From Solidesulfovibrio carbinolicus (lineage in GTDB: Bacteria; Desulfobacterota; Desulfovibrionia; Desulfovibrionales; Desulfovibrionaceae): a stretch of DNA of 64,000 nt. Below, piece by piece: positions 31,666-38,161 of this stretch (its first letter is position 1; every line of letters starts with the position of its first letter). The position numbers and the translations under genes are program-made. The notes beneath the pieces are model-generated. The model made no database searches. It was not told where the DNA came from and saw only the letters and a program-made list of their open reading frames with translations. Location of the stretch: contig NZ_CP026538.1 of assembly GCF_004135975.1 (NCBI RefSeq), positions 2,170,001-2,234,000 of the forward strand, read 5' to 3'.

Positions 31666-31781
31666 AAGTTTCATGGGTGCTGGCGCACCCATGAAACTTG
31701 ACTGCCCCTGCGTTCGCTCCTGCCCCCCCCGCACGAAGAAGCAGTCAAGGTTTCCTGGCGGCGCGAGCCGCCAGGAAACCT
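31666..31781. repeat. Two related hairpin sites in inverted orientation (ssi-like origin signals)
   Basis: Plus strand 31666-31705 is a 15-bp stem with 4-nt loop followed by GACTGC. Minus strand 31781-31741 is the same design: a 15-bp stem, a 4-nt loop, then TGACTGC. The stems match at 11 of 15 positions and the 3' flanks TTGACTGC are identical, so these are diverged copies facing each other 35 bp apart. RSF1010-type plasmids have two 40-nt hairpin sites (ssiA, ssiB) on opposite strands where a dedicated primase starts synthesis. The layout here is alike. No sequence identity to RSF1010 is claimed. Confidence 0.6.
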
Positions 31782-31784
31782 CTT

Positions 31785-32297
31785 CATCTAGCCACCCCTT
31801 CAAATCGCTCGCCACAGCCCTCCTAGACCGCCAGCCCACCCTTTGCCCTATCCCGCCAGCCCGGCCCAAAATTTCCGAATTTTTCAACCCGATTTTTCCA
31901 CCCAAAAACCTTATTTGTTTGCCACCTCTATGTTTCAACCCCTTTTTCATGAAAAACCACCTCATCCCCCCGAACTCTTAAAAACCAAACAGCCGCCCTC
32001 GGGGGAGGGAAAAAGCCCCGACAGAACAGCCCCGAGCCAAGAGCCATCCCCGGGGGAACGCCCCGGGGATTCCGAACAGCCAAACAGCCAACAGCCAACA
32101 GCCAACAGCCCGCCCCCCCCGGCCCCCACCATCCGCGCCTTTCCCCACCCAGCCCAAGCATTCCCCCCGCAAACACCCGACATTACTACGCAATCTAAAG
32201 CAAAACCGAGCATTCCCAAGAATAAACCCGCCCAGCCAGAGAAAAAACCCGTCCTAAAAAAGCATTCATTGCACAAATTCCAAAACAACTTTACTTC
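31785..32297. other. C-rich, G-poor non-coding region with short tandem repeats
   Basis: About 500 bp with strong strand bias (C far exceeds G on the plus strand). It contains five copies of AACAGCC at 32075-32110, four of them tandem with 7-bp period, and a perfect ATCCCCGGGG/CCCCGGGGAT inverted repeat at 32046-32070. Open frames crossing it are Pro-rich artefacts. Together with the hairpins before it, this is the best origin-of-replication candidate of the element. Confidence 0.5.
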
Positions 32298-32328
32298 TTG
32301 CCTTTTCCCCATAAATCCTCTATATAAT
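32298..32328 (+). promoter_or_regulatory. Promoter candidate for the first collar protein gene
   Basis: TATAAT at 32323-32328, 34 bp before the ATG, with TTGCCT 19 bp upstream. The -10 is perfect but the spacing is longer than ideal. Confidence 0.45.
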
Positions 32329-32362
32329 ATCCGTATCTCAACAAATAACCCCGGAGCCACTT

Positions 32363-33013
32363 ATGCAACGCTCATGCATCACAGCCCTGGCCGCCCTCAT
32401 CTTGACTGCATCTATCGCCGACGCCCAAGTCCGCCGCACGTCCGCCGACCTTTCGCGCGAGGAAGTTTTGCCTACAGTCTCCACGTCGGCCCCACTTATA
32501 CCTGTTGGCTCGCTTATGTCATTTCCGAGTAACATACCCCCATCCAATCTCCCAAACTGGCTCGAATGTAACGGTCAAGCTATACCTGTCGGCGCTAAAT
32601 ACGACAGATTGCGCTCGATGGTCGGCCCCAACGTTCCAGACTACACAAACGGCCAATTTTTACGTAGTACAACAGATGCAAGCCGCGTAGGCACTACAGT
32701 AGCCGACTCTATACGCTCTCATACTGTAGAAGTACCCGGCCAAGCTGCTACTGTAAGTGGTACAGCCGCACCACAAAACTTTGACTACGTTTGGACTGGC
32801 GAGTCAGAGGCCGCAACTATGACATCAGCACCTAACTCCACCGTGGGAGTCGGCAACTACAACAACACGTATAACTCTGCAAGCGGCGTCACAAGCGGCG
32901 GTACAATCACTGGCATTGCAGCAGTGCAACCGACAACTGGTACGTACAACGGCTCTAGCGAGACTGCGCCTATTCATAGTTACGTGCGTACGTACATCCG
33001 TGCCGTACAATAA
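32363..33013 (+). CDS. Secreted protein with phage tail-collar-like domain
   Basis: 216 residues. A signal peptide (1-22, cleavage after ADA) leads to a tail-collar-like segment (VGSLMSFPS then NWLECNGQAIPVGAKYDRL, about 48-82). A Ser/Thr/Gly-rich beta-type middle and an end AxxHSYVRTYIRAVQ follow, like the C-terminus of collar/tip proteins. Phage collar proteins lack signal peptides, so this one is exported by Sec to the periplasm or surface. No other virion gene is present. Receptor-binding proteins of conjugative pili (PilV type) use related folds, so a role in recipient contact is plausible but inferred. It begins with GGAGCC ahead of the ATG. Confidence 0.65.
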   Translation: MQRSCITALAALILTASIADAQVRRTSADLSREEVLPTVSTSAPLIPVGSLMSFPSNIPPSNLPNWLECNGQAIPVGAKYDRLRSMVGPNVPDYTNGQFLRSTTDASRVGTTVADSIRSHTVEVPGQAATVSGTAAPQNFDYVWTGESEAATMTSAPNSTVGVGNYNNTYNSASGVTSGGTITGIAAVQPTTGTYNGSSETAPIHSYVRTYIRAVQ

Positions 33014-33016
33014 CTG

Positions 33017-33045
33017 TTGACACGCCAACCAAAACCCCATATATT
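33017..33045 (+). promoter_or_regulatory. Consensus sigma-70 promoter for the second collar protein gene
   Basis: TTGACA and TATATT are separated by exactly 17 bp. The -10 ends 31 bp before the start codon. This is the strongest housekeeping-type promoter seen in the element, so the short second collar gene is probably expressed on its own and constitutively. Confidence 0.75.
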
Positions 33046-33076
33046 GTCTCTACAACATCAACCCAGGAGCCACATC

Positions 33077-33412
33077 ATGCCCCGCATCATCGCCACCCTC
33101 GCCGTCCTGCTGTCCATCGTCGCCGCCATCCCCGCTTTTGCACAGTCTCAATATCAACAAAACCCCCTTCAAATCGGCGTCATTATTCACTCGACCGACC
33201 CCCGCATGCTCCCCGGGGGTATGGAAGGCTGGCTTCTGTGCGATGGCCGCCCCGTCCCTGCCGAGTTTCCCGAACTTATTGCAATCATTGGGGAAACTCT
33301 CCCGAATCTGCCGGCTATCGACATGACCGCTTACGGTGGCTCGGGCCTGTCTTATGCTTACATTAACGCCACCCCCCTTATCCCTCTCGCGCAAAAGCAG
33401 TCAAACACCTGA
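33077..33412 (+). CDS. Short secreted tail-collar-like protein
   Basis: 111 residues. A signal peptide (1-22, cleavage after AFA) is followed by a compact collar segment (VIIHSTDPRMLPGGMEGWLL, then CDGRPVP, about 33-68) parallel to that of the upstream gene. It then stops without the long Ser/Thr-rich region and C-terminal HSYVRTYIRA block. It is either a natural short paralogue or a truncated copy. AGGAGCC precedes the ATG. The tandem pair may supply two forms of one surface module. Confidence 0.6.
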   Translation: MPRIIATLAVLLSIVAAIPAFAQSQYQQNPLQIGVIIHSTDPRMLPGGMEGWLLCDGRPVPAEFPELIAIIGETLPNLPAIDMTAYGGSGLSYAYINATPLIPLAQKQSNT

Positions 33413-33445
33413 TTTCGTTTGACAAAATGCGCGTTTACATAGACA

Positions 33446-33476
33446 GCCCGGGGCTAACCACCCCGGGCCTTTTTTT
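33446..33476 (+). terminator. Rho-independent terminator after the collar genes
   Basis: GCCCGGGG/CCCCGGGC stem, 7-nt loop, then CTTTTTTT. A textbook intrinsic terminator. Confidence 0.9.
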
Positions 33477-33533
33477 ATTCCAAGTCTCCGAAATTATTGG
33501 GTAATGACAGAATGACAAAATGACAAAAGGAAA

Positions 33534-33551
33534 GGGGGCCACGTGGCCCCC
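33534..33551. terminator. Bidirectional terminator at the end of the DotA-like gene
   Basis: GGGGGCCA-CG-TGGCCCCC palindrome, with A-rich sequence on one side and CTTTTTCTTT on the other, so it can act on both strands. It separates the convergent collar and DotA-like units. Confidence 0.75.
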
Positions 33552-33586
33552 TTTTTCTTTGGTGTTTTCTTTTGTCGGCAGGCTAA

Positions 33587-36292
33587 CTAGCTGTTTTTCT
33601 TGTCTAATCCAGCCAATCCCGGCCCCAGGAGGTTTTCGAAAGCCGCCCTGGACTTCCCGCCGGCCATGCCCTGGCCTTGGCCTTGGCCCTGATCCTGGCC
33701 GCTGGCCGCCGCACTGCCGGCGTCGGCGATGCCCTGGCCGAGGTCGCCACCGGCCGCCGGGGCTGGGCTGGTCGCTGTCCCGGCCGGCTTTGCGCCGCCG
33801 CCCTGGCCCAGGCCTTGGCCTTGGCCTTGGGCTTCGCCGAGGCCCGCATTGCCCATGATCCCCTCACCCGCCGCACCGGGGCGGGACGGGCTGGCGGGCT
33901 TGGCCGCCGCGCCACCGCCACCGCCACCGTTTTTCGGCCCACCGGCCGGCAATTGAGCCATCCCCGGCCCAATTTCCCCTTTTTTGCTCCCTGTTTTGTC
34001 TTCTTTCCCCGGCTCCTTTGGCAATTGCGGCCTAGGACCAGTTCCGAGCCGATTTGCGGCCATGTTGCCAAGACTTGTCACATGTCCCCCAAACATCGCA
34101 ACTGCACGCCCGGATTGTTGATGCATATCGTTTTCGTCGCCCAAGCCTCCGCTTTGAGCACTTCCGATCCATTTCGACATCTGGGACGGCAAATAGCCGA
34201 TGCCTTTGGTAAAAACGAGCACAATCAAGCCGTACATCGACGCAATGACGACAACTGTATAGACAAGGTTCGCGGTCAGCCCCATTTTGATGAATTCGCC
34301 ATTTGAGACGAACCAAGCAGAAAACAGGACATAATACATGTGCCCGCACACACGGACGACGGCAATTGCAAAAACGGTTCCTAGAACGAGCAGGACCGGC
34401 CGAATTACAATATCAATCAACAAAAGATAGCCTTTTCGGGCCGCTTCGCCGGCAAACCCTTCCCCCTTTGGTAAAGCGTGGATACATGCCCAAAAAGGGG
34501 CCGCAACCAAGCTTTCCACGACAAGAAAAATCCACGTCACTAATGCCCGAATCCAATACAGAAATGGGGTTATTGGACAAATGTAAGCCAAAACGACGCC
34601 GCAAGTGACTAATGCGGCCCCGATCACGAACGCCGCGCTCGTAATCATCGACGAAACGCCCAGGATTCCATTTGCGCCTGGAATTTTGTCGGCGAAGCCG
34701 ACAATCAGGCTAGCAACGCCGGAAAGTCCTGCTGTGCCAAATGCCGCATATCCCGCACTGATTAAGCGGTTTCCCATCGCTGCAATCACAACAAACGGGT
34801 CTTTTGACTCAAATTGCCTCAAAACCCCGGCCAAAATGCCAACATCGCCAATATCTCCACCGGCCATATCATTGCTCATAACGAGCTTTGATGCGATTTT
34901 TTCAATCCAGCCCTGTAAACCTCCCCCTTTTCCGTCTGCTTGCACTGATGCAGTGTATGAGTAGTTTTCGAGGATTTTGGATGAAAAATAGCCGGCAGAG
35001 TTGACAAATGCCGCAATTGCTGCGGGACTCCACCCCGCGTTCGCGATTCCGGTCCAAACCTGCCAACCGGCAGGCGAAAGCACTTTTTTGACAGCGCTGT
35101 TATCAATGACCGAAAATTCGGGATGGACTAACAAAAGGTCGTCTGCATCTCTTTGAAGCGACGCGACCGAAAAATTGTATAACCCGGCCCCAAACCACCC
35201 TTTTTTCGTCGTTGTTCCGTCAAAATCAAGTGCTTTCTTGACTTTGGCTTGCCAATCCGCGTTGTTTGACAAATAAGCTGAAGCGGCCTCTTTTGTCGTT
35301 TCCGTGACGTTTGTAACGTACTCCTTGATTAAATCTTTATAATTTTTGGCAGACGTGCTGCCCCGGGTGATTTTGACGATAGAAGCAAGCGCATTGTCAG
35401 ACTCAATGTATTGACTCGCGATGCCCCGCATTCCTTCCCACAGCGTTTCTGCTGCTGCAATACGCGCATCCGCAATTTGCCGTTGAAGAGAAGATTTTTC
35501 GTCATCCCCGGCGGGATAAGCATAGGAAACGCTCCCAAGCATCCCTTTGTCAGTCCCTTGAATGCTTCGAGCATAAAGCGAAATTCTGTTGTCCTTTTTT
35601 TCGACAACATAGTATTTTGAGGCCCTGATAATTGTTTCGCTTGTTTCGGGGGTTGTTTCCCAATACGAACTTCTTTGCAGTTCGTCTAAATTTTGCACAA
35701 CGGCAGCGGAAAACATCGTGGGGAGAAATGCATACGCTTCCTCGGAAAGCGTGTTGCTTGTCAACGAAACGATATTTTGGCTTGTTTCAGCAAGGATTTT
35801 TGCGCTTGCATCCCAAACCGCGTTAGCAAGATTGATACTTAGCGAAATGCAGGCGACAATTGCCACTTGCAGCAAAGAAAGCCCTTTAAGAACTGGAACG
35901 GTCAACGCGAATGCAGACGCATGGCGCACCGGAACCCATAAGCTGTTATATGTGCCACCACCCAACTTTTTGCCTTCATGCGCTGTAGAAACAGAGAAAA
36001 TGCCCCACATATAAAGAATTAGCGCTGACAAACACGTCAATGCAGCTAAATTGAGCGTTGCGAGAACAGAAACGATCAATCCGGCATACGGATTTGTCCA
36101 GTTTGCCAAATCTTCAATGTCGCCCGCGACATTGGTCAAAACATCGCCGAGGAGGTTTTTGAGCATTGCCGCGCTCAAATCCGACTTTTTCTCAATTTCC
36201 ACGTGCGAGGGAAGGTCAATTTGCACGTCTGCCGCTGCCGCCTGCGTGCTGGCGCACAAAAGCAGCGCCAGCACAATGAAGAAGGTTTTCAT
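33587..36292 (-). CDS. DotA/TraY-family type IVB secretion membrane protein
   Basis: 901 residues. A signal peptide (1-20), several transmembrane helices around 70-165 and again 540-720, and the family-typical stretch GGGTYNSLWVPVRHASAFAL near 120 match DotA of Legionella and TraY of IncI plasmids. The last 160 residues are Gly/Gln/Pro-rich with repeated GQGQ units and a GC-rich coding sequence unlike the rest. DotA-type proteins sit in the inner membrane as part of the transfer channel. In IncI plasmids TraY is also the donor factor recognised by entry exclusion. It is the last gene of a three-gene minus-strand operon. No other channel component is encoded in the element. Confidence 0.75.
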   Translation of the reverse strand: MKTFFIVLALLLCASTQAAAADVQIDLPSHVEIEKKSDLSAAMLKNLLGDVLTNVAGDIEDLANWTNPYAGLIVSVLATLNLAALTCLSALILYMWGIFSVSTAHEGKKLGGGTYNSLWVPVRHASAFALTVPVLKGLSLLQVAIVACISLSINLANAVWDASAKILAETSQNIVSLTSNTLSEEAYAFLPTMFSAAVVQNLDELQRSSYWETTPETSETIIRASKYYVVEKKDNRISLYARSIQGTDKGMLGSVSYAYPAGDDEKSSLQRQIADARIAAAETLWEGMRGIASQYIESDNALASIVKITRGSTSAKNYKDLIKEYVTNVTETTKEAASAYLSNNADWQAKVKKALDFDGTTTKKGWFGAGLYNFSVASLQRDADDLLLVHPEFSVIDNSAVKKVLSPAGWQVWTGIANAGWSPAAIAAFVNSAGYFSSKILENYSYTASVQADGKGGGLQGWIEKIASKLVMSNDMAGGDIGDVGILAGVLRQFESKDPFVVIAAMGNRLISAGYAAFGTAGLSGVASLIVGFADKIPGANGILGVSSMITSAAFVIGAALVTCGVVLAYICPITPFLYWIRALVTWIFLVVESLVAAPFWACIHALPKGEGFAGEAARKGYLLLIDIVIRPVLLVLGTVFAIAVVRVCGHMYYVLFSAWFVSNGEFIKMGLTANLVYTVVVIASMYGLIVLVFTKGIGYLPSQMSKWIGSAQSGGLGDENDMHQQSGRAVAMFGGHVTSLGNMAANRLGTGPRPQLPKEPGKEDKTGSKKGEIGPGMAQLPAGGPKNGGGGGGAAAKPASPSRPGAAGEGIMGNAGLGEAQGQGQGLGQGGGAKPAGTATSPAPAAGGDLGQGIADAGSAAASGQDQGQGQGQGMAGGKSRAAFENLLGPGLAGLDKKNS

Positions 36293-36322
36293 GTCTAGGA
36301 GTCCTCTATATGTAGATGTCGG

Positions 36323-36694
36323 CTAGACGCCGGCTTTGACGAAATTTGCGACGACGTAGAAAAGGAGCGCAACTCCCGCGCCTGTTGCCACAAGCCGTAT
36401 TGTCAGTATACCCCATTTTCCCGTTGACGTGCGAAACGCATCAACATACGTCAGCAATGCAATTTTGAGATGATCGAGAAAATTAGGCTCTCGTTCGCCC
36501 GCCAATTGTCGTTTGTAGATTTCCGATAATCCTTCCAAGCTGCCGTATTTTGCTTCGTATTCCGCCTGTTCTTGTTTCGCATCCGAAACAATCGCTTTGA
36601 TGCGTTTCAAAATAATCCATCCAAAATATGCGGCGATAACGGCAATGGCAGCGTATTGGGCCAGGAATCGTTCGATTGTGTGCGCGGTATCCAT
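36323..36694 (-). CDS. Small two-helix membrane protein, IcmV/TraX-like by position
   Basis: 123 residues with a hydrophobic helix at about 12-32 and another at about 95-120, separated by a charged helical stretch. In Legionella the small membrane protein IcmV is encoded directly before dotA, and IncI plasmids have the TraX/TraY pair. This gene stands in the same place, 30 bp upstream of the DotA-like gene. Sequence similarity itself could not be tested. AGGAGC lies ahead of the ATG. It likely acts with the DotA-like protein in the inner membrane. Confidence 0.5.
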   Translation of the reverse strand: MDTAHTIERFLAQYAAIAVIAAYFGWIILKRIKAIVSDAKQEQAEYEAKYGSLEGLSEIYKRQLAGEREPNFLDHLKIALLTYVDAFRTSTGKWGILTIRLVATGAGVALLFYVVANFVKAGV

Positions 36695-36726
36695 TTTGTT
36701 TAGCTCCTATATAATGTTGTCTAGTT

Positions 36727-37377
36727 TTACGCTTCGGCGTCGGAATCGGCCGCGTCGGCTTCGGGCGTGGGCACAGTCGTGGAAAATTCAAGCTCGACGT
36801 CAGGAACGGTTCCAATATCAAGCCGGCCTTTCCATTCCGTTTCGTTGAACGCTAAACAGGCGATAGATAGGCCCCTTTCAAGCACGTCCACGAGTTTTTC
36901 AAACTTCCCCGCGAATTCCTTTGGCACCGAAATTTGAACGGTTTTGGGGTCGCGTTTGGGCCTGTCCTTGTTCAAAATCGCTTGGACGTAATAGACGAAT
37001 GTTTTTGTGCTAATTTGCAATTCAAGCCGCTTTTGGAAGGCTCTGTGAATGGCTTCGTATCCGACACCAGATTCTTTTAGCTCCAAAATCTTGTCGATTT
37101 TCTGTTCGATAACTTGCTTATCGGACAGTTCAATCTTGACGTGGGACTTTTTCAATTCGTCCAGATCCTTGTCTATTGCTGCCATCGCCTCCGCATCGCG
37201 CGAAACAGTGATTTTATGTGCGCGTTTCCGCTTCGGGGTCTTTTTGGCCTTGGTTTCGGTTTTGTTTTCAGTAGAGGTTGTTTCGGAAAAAACGGAGACA
37301 TTTTTGGGATCGGCAACAGGACTTGAGTCGGAATTTTTCAATTCCGGTTTTTGGGAAGTCGTCGGCTGGGAATTCAT
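36727..37377 (-). CDS. Unknown soluble protein with HTH-like segment, first gene of the DotA-like operon
   Basis: About 216 residues from the MNSQ start, which has GAGGT about 10 bp upstream; a longer frame starts at 37464. The N-terminus (1-55) is polar and disordered, followed by a basic KKTPKRKRAHK patch and a helical region. A segment like small conjugation-plasmid HTH proteins (ILELKESGVGYEAIHRAFQK) lies near 100-140. The C-terminal part may form a small beta domain. Its position between the candidate oriT and the secretion genes would fit an oriT-binding accessory protein or operon regulator. Function unknown. Confidence 0.5.
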   Translation of the reverse strand: MNSQPTTSQKPELKNSDSSPVADPKNVSVFSETTSTENKTETKAKKTPKRKRAHKITVSRDAEAMAAIDKDLDELKKSHVKIELSDKQVIEQKIDKILELKESGVGYEAIHRAFQKRLELQISTKTFVYYVQAILNKDRPKRDPKTVQISVPKEFAGKFEKLVDVLERGLSIACLAFNETEWKGRLDIGTVPDVELEFSTTVPTPEADAADSDAEA

Positions 37378-37527
37378 CGCTTTTACCTCGCTTTTGGTGG
37401 TTTGTGTGTGAATATCATCGTGTTCGGTGGTAACAGTAGGATTTGCATCAACGCTGTGTAACATTGTTTTTGTCTCTTGTTTGCCACCACTAGGTGGGTT
37501 GTAGGTTTTTTGTGGTGTAGTGTGGAC

Positions 37528-37570
37528 CTCTGTAGTAGAGGCATAGTAACACTGCTGACCGGGCTGTCAA
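37528..37570 (-). promoter_or_regulatory. Promoter and operator of the DotA-like operon
   Basis: On the minus strand TTGACA (37570-37565) and TACTAT (37548-37543) are 16 bp apart. Directly downstream lies the palindrome CCTCT-N5-AGAGG (37528-37542), placed where a bound repressor would block transcription. A second palindrome CCACC-ACTA-GGTGG lies at 37484-37497. Confidence 0.6.
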
Positions 37571-37640
37571 CGGCCACCCAACCACTTTCGTACTTTGTGA
37601 ATTTAATTTTTTGACCAGTATAACGTCGAAATCGGTTGAC

Positions 37641-37760
37641 GGGCCAGGGCGGTATGATAAGGATAAGACGAATTCAGGTGAAGAGGCAGGATTGCCCAGG
37701 GGACCCCGCTACGCGGGCCGTTGCTTCGCGCCTGTCTCTGGGCCTCCTGCTCCTGCGGAG
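37641..37760. other. Candidate origin of transfer (oriT)
   Basis: The minus strand reads CAATCCTGCC at 37694-37685 and contains ATCCTG, the core nick hexamer of IncP/MOBP relaxases. An imperfect inverted repeat (GCAGGA-TT-GCCCAG at 37686-37699 with CTGGGC-C-TCCTGC at 37738-37750) overlaps it. A second small stem (CCCGC-TAC-GCGGG) lies between. The region is non-coding and immediately precedes mobC and the relaxase gene, the usual oriT position. Predicted cleavage is between 37687 and 37686 on the minus strand. Confidence 0.45.
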
Positions 37761-37873
37761 GGCTGAAGAGGCGGCCCGGAGGCCGCAAGACCGCCCTGGC
37801 GGCGACAACGAACGAACCTTTGGAGAGACAGGAATGAAACGGATCAATTGGCGAACCATTAACGAGGCACATC

Positions 37874-38146
37874 ATGGGTAAAGGACGGGTCTACACCGAA
37901 GTCGCTAAATGCCGGGTGACGCCGGAGCAGATGGCGCAGATCGAAAAGGATGCCGAGGCCTATGGCAAATCCGTGGCGGGCTACATCCGCGACCGCCTGA
38001 CCGGCCGCCGCATCCAGGCTAAAACCGATCAACAGATGCTCGCGGAGTTGCGCAGGATCGGCCAGGGGATCATCAAGCATTGGCGCGTCAACGCGCCCGA
38101 GCTTGCCGACGCAATCGACCGGCTGGCCGACCGCATCAATAGATAG
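37874..38146 (+). CDS. mobC: MobC-like relaxosome accessory protein
   Basis: 90-residue ribbon-helix-helix protein of the plasmid mobilisation MobC/NikA kind. It has a beta strand with basic residues (KCRVTPEQMAQIEKDAEAYG), a YIRDRLTG helix and a C-terminal helical tail. Such proteins bind oriT and load the relaxase. It is GC-rich, in contrast to the flanking low-GC genes, and lies 15 bp ahead of the relaxase gene. GAGG precedes the ATG. Confidence 0.75.
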   Translation: MGKGRVYTEVAKCRVTPEQMAQIEKDAEAYGKSVAGYIRDRLTGRRIQAKTDQQMLAELRRIGQGIIKHWRVNAPELADAIDRLADRINR

Positions 38147-38161
38147 AGAGAGGGGCCGCAC

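Noticed and set aside
31655-31981. 108-codon open frame over the hairpins
   Set aside because: Its translation only mirrors the inverted repeats and it has no ribosome site.
31843-32532. 229-codon open frame with Pro-rich translation
   Set aside because: It lies in a C-rich region that gives long open frames by composition, and its end overlaps the collar gene, which has a signal peptide, ribosome site and promoter.
32363-33412. Prophage tail gene cluster
   Set aside because: Only collar-like sequence is present, both proteins have signal peptides, and no capsid, terminase, portal or tail tube gene exists in the element.
33587-37464. Complete conjugative type IV secretion system
   Set aside because: No VirB4/DotO-type ATPase, coupling protein or core complex gene is encoded. 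Only a DotA-like and an IcmV-like gene are seen.
37636-37881. 81-codon open frame before mobC
   Set aside because: It covers the candidate oriT, is Arg-rich by composition and runs into the mobC start without a ribosome site.
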